Positions 48,939 to 57,329 of a stretch of DNA of 64,000 bases are shown here, in pieces. A program made the position numbers and the translations under genes. The notes under the pieces were generated by a model. It ran no database searches. It was not told where the DNA came from and was given only the letters and a program-made list of their open reading frames with translations. Source of the stretch: Geodermatophilus dictyosporus (GTDB lineage Bacteria; Actinomycetota; Actinomycetes; Mycobacteriales; Geodermatophilaceae); NCBI RefSeq assembly GCF_900115505.1, contig NZ_FOWQ01000012.1:62001-126000 (forward strand). Direction: 5' to 3'. Each line of letters begins with the position of its first letter. Position 1 is the first letter of the stretch.

Positions 48939-49883
48939 TCAGCCGAGGTCGGCGCCGTCGGCGACGGCGAGGAAGGCCTGCTCGAGCGAGGCGGCGCGGG
49001 CCTGCAGGCCGTGCAGCTGCACCCCGGTGCGGGCGGCCCAGGCGAGCAGCTCGGCGAGCACGGGCTGCAGGTCGCGGGTGTGCCACTCGACGCGGGGGCC
49101 GGGCGCGGCGACCTCGACGGTCGCGGGCACCGGCGGCTGCGGGGTGCCCGGGTCGAGGCGGAAGGAGATGGTGGCCGGCTGGGTCTCGGCGATCTCCTCG
49201 CGGGTGCCGGCGACCACCACCGTGCCGGCGCGCATGATCGCGATCCGGTCGGCCAGCTGCTCGGCCTCCTCGAGGTGGTGCGTGGTGAGCACGACCGCGG
49301 CACCGTCGTCCACCAGGCCGCGGACCAGCCGCCACACGGCGCGGCGGCTCTCCGGGTCCAGGCCGGTGGTGGGCTCGTCGAGGACCAGCACCCGCGGGCG
49401 GCCGAGCAGCGCCAGCGCGAGGTCGAGCCGGCGGCGCTCGCCGCCGGAGAGGCTGCGCACCCGGACGTCGGCGCGGCCGGTGAGGTCCACCTGCGCCAGC
49501 GCGTCGGCGACCGGGCGGGGCGCAGTGAGGGTGCCCGCCCAGGTGCGCACGGTCTCGGCGACGGTCAGGTCGCCGGGCAGGCCGCTGGCCTGCAGCAGCA
49601 CGCCCAGGTGCGGGCGGACGGCGGCCCGCTCGCGGCGCGGGTCGGCGCCGAGGACGCGCACCGAGCCGCCGGAGGCCGGCGCCAGCCCCTCGAGCACCTC
49701 CAGGGCCGAGGTCTTGCCGGCCCCGTTGACGCCGAGCAGCGCGAGGACCTCGCCGGGGCGGACCTCGAAGGAGATGCCCCGCACGGCCTCGAACGAGCCG
49801 TACCGGCGGCGCAGGTCGGTGACCTCGACGACGGGCGCGGCGACGGGTGCCGGGACCGGCGCGAGGGTGGGTGTCGGGTGCAC
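48939..49883 (-). CDS. ABC transporter ATP-binding protein
   Basis: 314 residues. Walker A LLGVNGAGKTSALEVLEG, Q-loop GVLLQASGLPGDLTV, signature VRSLSGGERRRLDLALALLG, Walker B RVLVLDEPTTGLDPESRR and switch His VLTTHHLEEAEQLADR are all present. The C-terminal extension resembles that of DrrA-type exporter ATPases. The GTG at 49883 has GGAGG 7 nt upstream. First gene of the exporter and two-component operon. Confidence 0.92.
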   Translation of the reverse strand: MHPTPTLAPVPAPVAAPVVEVTDLRRRYGSFEAVRGISFEVRPGEVLALLGVNGAGKTSALEVLEGLAPASGGSVRVLGADPRRERAAVRPHLGVLLQASGLPGDLTVAETVRTWAGTLTAPRPVADALAQVDLTGRADVRVRSLSGGERRRLDLALALLGRPRVLVLDEPTTGLDPESRRAVWRLVRGLVDDGAAVVLTTHHLEEAEQLADRIAIMRAGTVVVAGTREEIAETQPATISFRLDPGTPQPPVPATVEVAAPGPRVEWHTRDLQPVLAELLAWAARTGVQLHGLQARAASLEQAFLAVADGADLG

Positions 49884-50007
49884 GGCGGGGCCTCCTCGGG
49901 GTGCCCGCCGGCCGGGGGTCGGCCGCTGTCGTCCGGGCACGTCCCCACGCTCCCGCCGCCCCCGGCCGGGCACAGGTGCCGTCCCTCACGACCTGGAGCC
50001 GCACGCA

Positions 50008-50045
50008 CACGGGCCCCCCATGACGGGTGTCATGGGGGGCCCGTG
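50008..50045. terminator. 17-bp perfect hairpin
   Basis: Arms 50008-50024 (CACGGGCCCCCCATGAC) and 50029-50045 pair perfectly around a GGGT tetraloop. Strong enough to be a terminator, yet it lies between divergent genes, so it may protect bdhA from upstream transcription or end an unrecognised small minus-strand transcript. Confidence 0.6.
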
Positions 50046-50243
50046 CGGCGCCGCGGCTCAGACCCCGGCGGTCGTCCGCCGCCCGCGGCCTCGACGGCGT
50101 CGTCGGCGCCGAGGTCGCGAACGCGGGTCCCGCCGCAGGAGAGCGCCGCCACCAGCGTGACGACGGCGCACACCGCGACGTACACGGCCACCCGGCCCGG
50201 TGTCGGGTCGGGGTCCGACGCCAGGCCGGGCCGCGCACCGCCC

Positions 50244-50413
50244 CCATGTGTCCCGGGACAGTTCTGGCCGACGGACCATGTGTGCCCGGCCCATGTCCTG
50301 GGCCCGTCGCGGCGCGGGGGCCCGCCGTCCGGTCCATGTGCGGGAGCACCACCGTCCGGTGCACGGGTGTGTGGAGAGCACCCGTGGGAGTGACCGGCGC
50401 CACGGTCTACCGT
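50244..50413 (+). promoter_or_regulatory. Repeat-rich control region and leaderless promoter of bdhA
   Basis: CCATGTG at 50244, 50276 and 50334 and CCATGTC at 50291; CCGTCCGGT at 50325-50333 and 50352-50360; inverted repeat CACGGGTG (50362-50369)/CACCCGTG (50379-50386). TACCGT (50408-50413) ends 6 nt before the ATG at 50420, giving a leaderless promoter. The multiple repeats suggest binding of more than one regulator molecule, for example the PucR-type protein encoded downstream. Confidence 0.5.
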
Positions 50414-50419
50414 GCCGCC

Positions 50420-51172
50420 ATGGGCGCGGAGGACCTCGAGGGTCGGCGGGCGATGGTGACCGGTGGCGGCTCCGGCATCGGGCGGGCGGTGGCCGCGCGG
50501 CTGGCGGAGGCCGGCGCCGCGGTGGTCGTCGTCGACCGCGACGCCGCGGCCGCCGAGGAGGTGGCCGCCACGGTGGGGGGCACGGCCGTGACGGCGGACC
50601 TCTCCGACCTCGCCGCCGTCGACGCGCTCGACCTCGACGTCGACGTCCTGGTCAACAACGCCGGCTTCCAGCACGTCGCGCCGGTGCACGAGTTCCCGGT
50701 CGAGGTCTTCTCGACCATCCAGCGGCTCATGGTGGAGGCGCCGTTCCGGCTGGTCCGCGGGGCGCTGCCGCACATGTACCGGCGCGGCTGGGGGCGGGTC
50801 GTCAACCTCACCTCGGTGCACGGCCACCGCGCCTCGCCCTACAAGTCGGCGTACGTGACCGCCAAGCACGCGCTCGAGGGGCTGTCGAAGGTGGTCGCGC
50901 TCGAGGGGGCGCCCCACGGCGTCACCTCCAACTGCGTGGCGCCGGCCTACGTGCGCACGCCGCTGGTCGAGGGGCAGATCGCCGACCAGGCGCGCACGCA
51001 CGGCATCTCCGAGGACGAGGTGGTCGAGCAGGTCATGCTCGCCCCCGCGGCGCTCAAGCGGCTCATCGAGCCGGCCGAGGTGGCCGAGGCCGTCGCCTGG
51101 CTGTGCTCGCCGGCCGCCACCTCGGTCACCGGCACCTCGCTGCGCATGGACGGTGGGTGGACCGCCCACTGA
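50420..51172 (+). CDS. 3-hydroxybutyrate dehydrogenase (SDR family)
   Basis: 250 residues. The NAD-binding motif is MVTGGGSGIGRAVAARLAEA, then VLVNNAGFQHVAPVHEFPVE, catalytic Ser in NLTSVHGHRASPYKSAYVTA with Tyr and Lys in YVTAKHALEG, and the C-terminal SVTGTSLRMDGGWTAH. VHGHRASPYKSAYV and GFQHVAPVHEF are characteristic of D-3-hydroxybutyrate dehydrogenases, which interconvert 3-hydroxybutyrate and acetoacetate. The ATG has no Shine-Dalgarno; see the leaderless promoter. Its stop overlaps the ATG of the PucR-type regulator by one base. Confidence 0.88.
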   Translation: MGAEDLEGRRAMVTGGGSGIGRAVAARLAEAGAAVVVVDRDAAAAEEVAATVGGTAVTADLSDLAAVDALDLDVDVLVNNAGFQHVAPVHEFPVEVFSTIQRLMVEAPFRLVRGALPHMYRRGWGRVVNLTSVHGHRASPYKSAYVTAKHALEGLSKVVALEGAPHGVTSNCVAPAYVRTPLVEGQIADQARTHGISEDEVVEQVMLAPAALKRLIEPAEVAEAVAWLCSPAATSVTGTSLRMDGGWTAH

Positions 51173-53133
51173 TGACCGGGCCAGGCAGGGTGCCGGCCGT
51201 GGCCCGGATCGGGGCACCGACCGCCGACGGCGCCGGCCGGTCCCCCCGCGCCACCTCCGCGGCCGCGGAGTACCTGCGGCTGGTGCTCGACGACGCCGCG
51301 GCGATCGAGTTCGAGGGGCCGCTGGTGCGCGCCCGGGCTGCGGGCGCCGACGCCGGGACGCTCGCCGAGCTGGAGGGCGTGCGGCTGCTCGCGCTGCAGG
51401 TGCGCGCCGCGTTCGCCGCCCGCCGCCGCCGGGAGTCCGAGCTCTCGGCGCTGTTCGACACGGCCAGCGACCTGGCCACGCTGCGTGGCGTCGACTCGGT
51501 GCTCACCGCGATCGTCCGGCGCGCGCGGCAGCTGCTGGGCACCGACGTCTCCTACCTGACGCTCAACGACGACGCCCGCGGCAACACCTACATGCGGGTG
51601 ACCGACGGCTCCGTCTCGGCGCGGTTCCAGGCGCTGCGGCTGCCGATGGGCGCGGGCCTCGGCGGGCTGGTGGCGCAGACGGCGGCGCCGTACGCGACGG
51701 CGAGCTACTTCACCGACCCGCGGTTCCACCACACCGACGAGATCGACGACGGCGTCCGCGAGGAGGGCCTGGTCGCCATCCTCGGCGTCCCGCTGATCCG
51801 CGGGTCGCAGGTCATCGGGGTGCTCTACGCCGCCGACCGCACCGAGCGGGCCTTCGACCGCTCCGAGGTGGCGCTGCTGGGCTCGCTGGCCGCGCACGCC
51901 GCGATCGCCATCGACAACGCCCGGCTGCTGGAGGAGACCCGCACCGCGCTCGAGGAGCTGTCCGCGGCCACCCGCGAGCTCCGCGCGCACACCGAGTCGG
52001 TGGAGCGGGCCGCGGGCGCGCACGACCGGTTCATCGGCGTCGTCCTGCGCGGCGGTGGGGTGGAGGGTGTCGCGGCCGCCGTGACCGAGGCCCTCGGCGG
52101 CCGGATCACGGTGCTCGACGAGGAGGGCCGCCCGACCGCCGGGGACGACGGGGCGGCCGCGCTGCCGCCCGACCCCGCCGGCGCGCTGGCGCTGGCCCGT
52201 TCGACCGGCCGCACGGTCCGCGACGGCGAGTGGTGGACCGCCGCGGTCACCGTGGGCAGCGACCTCCTCGGCGGGCTGGTGCTCCGGCAGGCCGCCGACC
52301 TCTCCGACGCCGACCAGCGGATCCTCGAGCGCGCCGCGCTCGTGACCGCGCTGCTGCTGCTCATCCGGCGCACCGCCAGCGAGGCGGAGGGCCGGGTGCG
52401 CGGCGAGCTCGTCGACGAGCTGCTGACCGTGCCGCTGCGGGACCCCGACGGGCTGCGCGAGCGCGCCCGCCGCCTGGGCGCCGACCTCGACCGGCCGCTG
52501 GCGGTGGTCGCCGTCCGGGTGGACGAGCGCTGCCGGGGGCGGGCGCTGGCCGCCGCGACCCACCTGGCCGCCACCCGCGGGGGTCTGGCCGGGACGCAGG
52601 ACGGCCGCGTCGTGCTGTGCCTGCCCGACCTCGCCGCCGCGGACGCCGCCGCGCTGGTGCGCCGGGAGGTGGCCGCGGCGGTCGGCCGGCCGGTGACCGC
52701 GGGCGGCGCCGGGCCGGTGCACGGCCCCGCCGCGGTGGCCGGCGCCTGCGCAGAGGCGGGGCGCTGCGCGTCGACGCTGGAGGCGCTGGGGCGGGCCGGT
52801 GAGTCGGCCAGCGCCGACGAGCTCGGCTTCGTGGGGCTGCTCGTGGGCGAGGGCCGCGACGTGCCGGGTTTCGTCGCCGCGACCCTGGCGCCGGTGCTCG
52901 ACTACGACGCGCGCCGCGGCACCGACCTGGTGGCCACGCTGCGCGCCTGGTTCGACACCGGCGGCTCCCCCGCGCGGGCCGCCGAGGTGCTCACCGTGCA
53001 CGTCAACACCGTCACCCAGCGGCTGGACCGGGTGGGCCGGCTGCTCGGCCGCGACTGGTCGGCGCCCGACCGCGCGCTGGAGCTGCAGCTGGCGCTGCGG
53101 CTGCACCGGCTGACGACCGCCGGGGGCGGCTGA
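51172..53133 (+). CDS. GAF-domain PucR/CdaR-type transcriptional regulator
   Basis: 653 residues. After an N-terminal helical region, a GAF domain spans about 100-270 (RARQLLGTDVSYLTLNDDAR; LGVPLIRGSQVIGVLYAADR), with a coiled coil after it. A GGDEF-like CdaR region follows, and the C-terminal HTH_30 of PucR proteins: LRAWFDTGGSPARAAEVLTV then HVNTVTQRLDRVGRLLGRDW. It is co-translated with bdhA (TGATG) and presumably activates it. Ligand unknown; 3-hydroxybutyrate or another ketone-body metabolite is a reasonable guess. Confidence 0.87.
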   Translation: MTGPGRVPAVARIGAPTADGAGRSPRATSAAAEYLRLVLDDAAAIEFEGPLVRARAAGADAGTLAELEGVRLLALQVRAAFAARRRRESELSALFDTASDLATLRGVDSVLTAIVRRARQLLGTDVSYLTLNDDARGNTYMRVTDGSVSARFQALRLPMGAGLGGLVAQTAAPYATASYFTDPRFHHTDEIDDGVREEGLVAILGVPLIRGSQVIGVLYAADRTERAFDRSEVALLGSLAAHAAIAIDNARLLEETRTALEELSAATRELRAHTESVERAAGAHDRFIGVVLRGGGVEGVAAAVTEALGGRITVLDEEGRPTAGDDGAAALPPDPAGALALARSTGRTVRDGEWWTAAVTVGSDLLGGLVLRQAADLSDADQRILERAALVTALLLLIRRTASEAEGRVRGELVDELLTVPLRDPDGLRERARRLGADLDRPLAVVAVRVDERCRGRALAAATHLAATRGGLAGTQDGRVVLCLPDLAAADAAALVRREVAAAVGRPVTAGGAGPVHGPAAVAGACAEAGRCASTLEALGRAGESASADELGFVGLLVGEGRDVPGFVAATLAPVLDYDARRGTDLVATLRAWFDTGGSPARAAEVLTVHVNTVTQRLDRVGRLLGRDWSAPDRALELQLALRLHRLTTAGGG

Positions 53134-53136
53134 CCG

Positions 53137-53316
53137 TCAGCCCAGGAACCCCGGCGGGACGGTCGAGTCCCAGGTCTGCCGGCGCCTCCCGCAGCGCCGG
53201 CAGACCTGGTGGTCGGGGCCGCGCAGCCGCTCGTCCTCGGGGTGGCGCTGCACCCAGGCGTGCGCTCCCAGGAGGCACAGCAGGGGCTTCGGGGTGGTCC
53301 GCGTCTCGCCGGCCAT
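53137..53316 (-). CDS. Small zinc-ribbon-like protein
   Basis: 59 residues. KPLLCLLGAHAWVQRHPEDE and HQVCRRCGRRRQTWDS show a CxxC pair plus an upstream Cys/His that could bind zinc. The ATG has GGAGG 8 nt upstream. A 15-bp perfect inverted repeat lies inside its coding sequence near the 3' end. It converges with the PucR-type gene, 3 nt apart. Function unknown. Confidence 0.72.
   Translation of the reverse strand: MAGETRTTPKPLLCLLGAHAWVQRHPEDERLRGPDHQVCRRCGRRRQTWDSTVPPGFLG
53170..53209. repeat. Intragenic 15-bp inverted repeat
   Basis: Arms 53170-53184 and 53195-53209 pair perfectly (core CAGGTCTGCCGGCG) around a 10-nt loop, inside the small zinc-ribbon gene and close to two convergent gene ends. 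It may double as a terminator for the PucR-type transcript. Confidence 0.7.
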
Positions 53317-53400
53317 GGCGATCGCCTCCCTCGTCGGAGGCGACCAGGGTGGCACCGCGGCGTGTCCCGCGGGTGGGTCCGAGGTCCCTCCGGCCGCACC

Positions 53401-53412
53401 TACCCTGGTCCG
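53401..53412 (+). promoter_or_regulatory. Leaderless promoter
   Basis: TACCCT (53401-53406) followed by exactly 6 nt and GTG at 53413. No Shine-Dalgarno precedes the start. Confidence 0.55.
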
Positions 53413-54291
53413 GTGACCGCCGTCCTGCCCCGCCTGTCCGCGGCGGAGTGGACGGCGCGGGCCGCGGCGCACGACGCGCGGGTGCAGCGGTGGACCGCAC
53501 CGCACCGGGAGCGCCGGCGCCGCGGCGAGAGCCACCCGGTGCTCGACTTCCTGTTCACCTACTACTCCGAGACGCCGGGCCGGCTGCGCCGCTGGCACCC
53601 GGGGCCCGGTGTCGCGCTGGCGCCGTCCGCCGACGGGCCGGCGCCGCACGCGGCCTGGCGGTGGTACGCGACCGGCGACGACGGGACGGTGCGCCTCGAC
53701 GTCGCCGCCCTCCTGGCCGACCGCGGGCCGACCGTGCGCTTCGTGCGGGACCTGCTCGCCGCCACCGCGGCGCGGCCGGCGCACACCGGCTGCTTCGGGC
53801 TGCACGAGTGGGCGATGGTCTACCGCGCCGACGAGCGCCGGCACGCCGTCCCGCTGCGGCTGGGACGGGCGGGCACCGACGCCGTCGTGGAGTCCGCCAC
53901 CGTCCGGTGCAGCCACCACGACGCGTTCCGCTTCTTCACCCCGGAGGCCGTCGGGCTCAACCGGCTGCGGCCCACGCGGGACACGCAGGTCGCGACGGAG
54001 CAGCCGGGGTGCCTGCACGCGACGATGGACCTCTACAAGTGGGCGTACAAGCTCTCCCCCGCCGTCCCCGGCGAGCTGGTGGCCGACTGCTTCGCGCTCG
54101 CCGTCGAGGTGCGCGAGCTCGACATGCGGGCCTCGCCCTACGACCTCGCCGACCGCGGCTACGCACCGGTGCGGATCGAGACGCCGGAGGGCCGCGCGGA
54201 GTACGCGGCCGCCCAGCGCGCGTTCGCCGGCCGCGCCGCCCCGCTGCGGCAGCGCCTGGTCGACGTCTGCGACGAGCTGCTCGGCTCCTGA
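53413..54291 (+). CDS. Conserved actinobacterial protein (often named 3-methyladenine DNA glycosylase)
   Basis: 292 residues. It has AEWTARAAAHDARVQRWTAP, HPVLDFLFTYYSETPGRLRR then WHPGPGVALA, and TGCFGLHEWAMVYRADERRH, plus CLHATMDLYKWAYKLSPAVP. As I recall, homologues are widely annotated as 3-methyladenine DNA glycosylase, but I see no helix-hairpin-helix or known glycosylase catalytic motif, so that name should be treated with caution. Single gene with a leaderless promoter. Confidence 0.7.
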   Translation: MTAVLPRLSAAEWTARAAAHDARVQRWTAPHRERRRRGESHPVLDFLFTYYSETPGRLRRWHPGPGVALAPSADGPAPHAAWRWYATGDDGTVRLDVAALLADRGPTVRFVRDLLAATAARPAHTGCFGLHEWAMVYRADERRHAVPLRLGRAGTDAVVESATVRCSHHDAFRFFTPEAVGLNRLRPTRDTQVATEQPGCLHATMDLYKWAYKLSPAVPGELVADCFALAVEVRELDMRASPYDLADRGYAPVRIETPEGRAEYAAAQRAFAGRAAPLRQRLVDVCDELLGS

Positions 54292-54329
54292 CCTCCCCGC
54301 GGTCGCCGGGGCCGGCCGCAGCGACGCCG

Positions 54330-54341
54330 TACGGTCGGGAG
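54330..54341 (+). promoter_or_regulatory. Leaderless promoter
   Basis: TACGGT (54330-54335) followed by exactly 6 nt (CGGGAG) and GTG at 54342. The GGGAG could also serve as a very short-spaced ribosome site. Confidence 0.5.
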
Positions 54342-55172
54342 GTGACCTCCGCACGCTCCGACCGCTGGCTGCGGCTCGACGGCACCACGAACACCCGGGA
54401 CCTCGGCGGCCTGCCCACCACCGACGGCGGGACGACGGCGTTCGGCCGGGTGCTGCGCAGCGACAACCTGCAGACGCTCAGCGACGACGACGTCCGCCGG
54501 CTGGTCGGCGAGCTGCGGCTGCGCGACGTGGTCGACCTGCGCACCACCGCCGAGGTGCTGCTCGAGGGCCGCGGCCCGCTGCGGTCGGTCGAGGAGGTCA
54601 CCCACCGGCACTTCACGCTGCTGCCCGAGCGGGGCCACCACACCGACGTGTTCGCCGTCGAGGAGGACGAGCTGCCCGACCTGCCGGCCGACTGGGTGGA
54701 GACGGTGCTGCCGCGGCAGACCACCGAGGCCGACGAGGTCGAGCCGCCGGCGGTGCGCGCCTACCTCGGGTACCTGCACCACCGGCCGGAGAACGTGGTC
54801 GCGGCGCTGCGCGCGCTGGCCGACGGCGACGGGGACGGCGCCGCGGTCGTGCACTGCGCGGCGGGCAAGGACCGCACGGGGGTGGTCGTCATGTTCGCGC
54901 TCGCGGTCGCCGGCGTGCCGGACGAGGAGATCGTGGCCGACTACGCGATGACCGCCGAGGTCATCGACGACCTGGTGGCCAAGCTGCGCGAGTCGCCGAC
55001 CTACGCCGAGGACATGTCCCGGCGCGACGTGGCCAGCCACACGCCGCGGGGGGAGACGATGCGGCGCGTGCTCGAGCTGCTGCGCGAGCGGCACGGCGGC
55101 CCGCTGGGCTGGCTGGACGCGCACGGCTTCGGCGCCCGCGAGCAGGCCGCGCTGCGCGCCCGGCTGCGCTGA
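54342..55172 (+). CDS. Tyrosine/serine protein phosphatase (DSP type)
   Basis: 276 residues. It begins with WLRLDGTTNTRDLGGLPTTD and FGRVLRSDNLQTLSDDDV, the N-terminal pattern of actinobacterial PtpB-like phosphatases. The catalytic P-loop is VVHCAAGKDRTGVVVMFALA (Cys near residue 170). The Lys-Asp after the Cys-Ala-Ala-Gly is typical of the group related to M. tuberculosis PtpB (HCFAGKDRTG), which also acts on phosphoinositides. A C-terminal helical region follows. Cytosolic, no signal peptide. Confidence 0.88.
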   Translation: MTSARSDRWLRLDGTTNTRDLGGLPTTDGGTTAFGRVLRSDNLQTLSDDDVRRLVGELRLRDVVDLRTTAEVLLEGRGPLRSVEEVTHRHFTLLPERGHHTDVFAVEEDELPDLPADWVETVLPRQTTEADEVEPPAVRAYLGYLHHRPENVVAALRALADGDGDGAAVVHCAAGKDRTGVVVMFALAVAGVPDEEIVADYAMTAEVIDDLVAKLRESPTYAEDMSRRDVASHTPRGETMRRVLELLRERHGGPLGWLDAHGFGAREQAALRARLR

Positions 55173-55202
55173 GCGCCCGGATGCGGTGGACTCCGCGCCG
55201 GG

Positions 55203-57329
55203 TCAGCTCGCCGGGCGCGGGGAGGGCGTCGGCGGGCGGTCGCGGTGCTTGTGCCGGTACATCGCGGCGTCGGCGTCGCGCAGCAGCTGCTCGGCGACGG
55301 CCGCGACGTCGCTCACCCGGCCGCTGTGCACCGCCACACCGGTGCTGGTGCCGACGTCGACGGGGGTGCCGTCGAGCCGGAAGGGATCGCCGAAGGCCTC
55401 GGCCACCCGGGCGACCACGCTGCCGGCGTCGGCGGGGGTGCCCAGCCGCGGCAGGAGCACGGCGAACTCGTCGCCGCTGAGCCGGCCGACCGTGTCGCCG
55501 GGACGGACCGCGGCGCGCAGCCGGGCCGAGACCTGGCGCAGCAGCTCGTCACCGGCTGCGTGGCCGAGCGTGTCGTTGACCGCCTTGAAGCGGTCCAGGT
55601 CGCAGAACAGGACGCCGACGGCGCCGCCGTCCGGCACCGCGGCCAGGGCTGCGGCCAGGCGCTCGCGGAACAGCACCCGGTTGGGCAGCCCGGTCAGCGC
55701 GTCGTGGGTCGCCTGGTGGCGGACGGTCTCGAGCAGCCGGGCCTTCTGCAGGGCGGTCGAGGCCTGGTCGCCGACACCGCGCAGCCGCGCCAACACGTCG
55801 CGGTCGGGGCCGTCCCCGAGCTCACCCGCCGTCCAGCTGGCGGTGACGACGCCGAGGAAGGTGGTACCGGCCAGCAGCGGCACGGCGACGGCGCTGTGCA
55901 GGTCGAGGGAGCCCAGCAGCGTCCGGAGCGGGCCGCTGCTCCGGTCGGTGTCGAGGACCCGCGGCTCGCGGTCCGACAGCATCCCGAACAGCTCGGGCAC
56001 GTCCTCGGCGCGCAGCGTGGTGGTGCGCAGGACGATCTCGGCCTCGGGGCGCAGCCCCACGCAGGCGGTGGTCCGCAGGGCCGCGCTCGCCGGCTCCCAG
56101 AGCATGACGCCGGAGCTGCCGCAGCCGACGATCCGGGGCAGCGCGTCGGCGACCACGGCGCAGACCTCGTCGGCGTCGGCGGCCAGGGCCAGCCGGTGCG
56201 CCAGGTCGAGCAGCGCGCCGGCCCGCCGGGCCTCCGAGCGGCTGTCCTCGAGCGCCAGGACCAGGTCCAGGGCCGCGGCGGCGTGGCCGGCGTAGGCGGC
56301 GAGCATGGCCCGTTCGTCGCCGAGGCCGCCGTCGCCGGGGCGGTGCAGTGCGGCCAGCCGGCCGTGGGTGCGCCGGGCGGAGGCGACGTCCACGGTCACC
56401 GCGCCCGGGCCGAGGTCCTCACCGGCGAGCAGCCGCGCGGTGAGGCCGGGGACCTCCGCGGCGGGCAGGCCGGCGCTGTGCACCAGCGGGGCGCCCCCGC
56501 CGGGTGCGGAGACGGCCAGCAGGTAGGCGGGCGCGAGGACGGCGGCCGCGGCGCGCTCCACGATGCGGGCGAGGACCGTCTCGAGGTCACCGCCGTCGAC
56601 CAGGTCGGTGGCCGCCGACTGCAGGCTGCGGACCTGCTCGCGCAGCGCCGTCAGCTCGGGGTCGGCCGACACCGAGCGCCGCCGGCCCCACGGCCGGCGG
56701 GACCGCCGGTCCCAGGAGAGGTGGTAGACGCACGCCTCGTACCCGGAGGACTCGCACTCCTCGTGCACGACGCGCGCCGGGGCCAGGCCGAAGATCGTGG
56801 GGATCATCGTGATCAGGCCGCGGGCGTAGTCGCAGTCGAGGCGCGAGTGCGCGTAGCCGTCGTGCAGCTCGTAGCGCAGCGTCGCCGAGGTGGGCCCGAC
56901 CTCCTGGACGGTCATCGTCGAGGTGGTGCTGAAGTTGGCGACCGCCTTGGGCAGCCGCTGGAAGACCTGGCGCGGGGAACCCATCGCGCGCACGAGCACC
57001 ACCAGGGCCGGCGCCATCCCGGTGCGGAGCGACTCCGCGCCCATGCGGAACATGACGTTCGGGTCGCCGAGCAGCTCGGTGGCGGCGGTGAACAGCCGGA
57101 TCCGGGTCTCGTAGCTGGTCCAGGTCGAGGGCTGGGTGAGCTCCTCGGCGGTGTGGGGGACCTGCGCCCGGCGCAGCACCTCCTGCACCGCGTCCTCGCC
57201 GAGCTCCTGGCGGACGAAGGCGAGGACCAGCCCCGTGGTCGCGCCGGACGTCTCCCGTGCCTCGGCGGGGGCTCCCGCGGGCTCGGGTCTGCCGGGTCCG
57301 GGTCGTGCCCCCGGACGTCCTCCACTCAT
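55203..57329 (-). CDS. GAF-GGDEF putative diguanylate cyclase
   Basis: 708 residues. N-terminal domain (about 30-220) of uncertain identity with TGLVLAFVRQELGEDAVQEV, WTSYETRIRLFTAATELLGD and ECESSGYEACVYHLSWDRR. Then two GAF-like regions (about 240-540) and a C-terminal GGDEF domain: ATHDALTGLPNRVLFRERLA, VLFCDLDRFKAVNDTLGHAA, GDTVGRLSGDEFAVLLPRLG. The signature is SGDEF instead of GGDEF, a substitution often compatible with activity. No EAL domain, no membrane segment. It would make c-di-GMP in response to a small ligand. ATG at 57329 with GGAG 8 nt upstream. Confidence 0.88.
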   Translation of the reverse strand: MSGGRPGARPGPGRPEPAGAPAEARETSGATTGLVLAFVRQELGEDAVQEVLRRAQVPHTAEELTQPSTWTSYETRIRLFTAATELLGDPNVMFRMGAESLRTGMAPALVVLVRAMGSPRQVFQRLPKAVANFSTTSTMTVQEVGPTSATLRYELHDGYAHSRLDCDYARGLITMIPTIFGLAPARVVHEECESSGYEACVYHLSWDRRSRRPWGRRRSVSADPELTALREQVRSLQSAATDLVDGGDLETVLARIVERAAAAVLAPAYLLAVSAPGGGAPLVHSAGLPAAEVPGLTARLLAGEDLGPGAVTVDVASARRTHGRLAALHRPGDGGLGDERAMLAAYAGHAAAALDLVLALEDSRSEARRAGALLDLAHRLALAADADEVCAVVADALPRIVGCGSSGVMLWEPASAALRTTACVGLRPEAEIVLRTTTLRAEDVPELFGMLSDREPRVLDTDRSSGPLRTLLGSLDLHSAVAVPLLAGTTFLGVVTASWTAGELGDGPDRDVLARLRGVGDQASTALQKARLLETVRHQATHDALTGLPNRVLFRERLAAALAAVPDGGAVGVLFCDLDRFKAVNDTLGHAAGDELLRQVSARLRAAVRPGDTVGRLSGDEFAVLLPRLGTPADAGSVVARVAEAFGDPFRLDGTPVDVGTSTGVAVHSGRVSDVAAVAEQLLRDADAAMYRHKHRDRPPTPSPRPAS

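Larger units (their letters stand above)
49884..50419. other. Intergenic region upstream of bdhA
   Basis: 536 nt between the ABC operon (minus) and bdhA (plus). It contains a 17-bp hairpin (50008-50045), four CCATGTS repeats, two CCGTCCGGT repeats and an inverted repeat CACGGGTG/CACCCGTG. A minus-strand frame 50030-50191 could encode a 53-residue protein with one hydrophobic segment (VAVYVAVCAVVTLVAALSCG), but it lacks a start signal, so I do not call it a gene. Confidence 0.5.

Noticed and set aside
50030-50191. 53-residue minus-strand ORF with one hydrophobic segment
   Set aside because: No ribosome site or promoter is visible, codon bias is mixed, and its stop lies inside a strong hairpin. 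Kept only as a remark in the intergenic entry.
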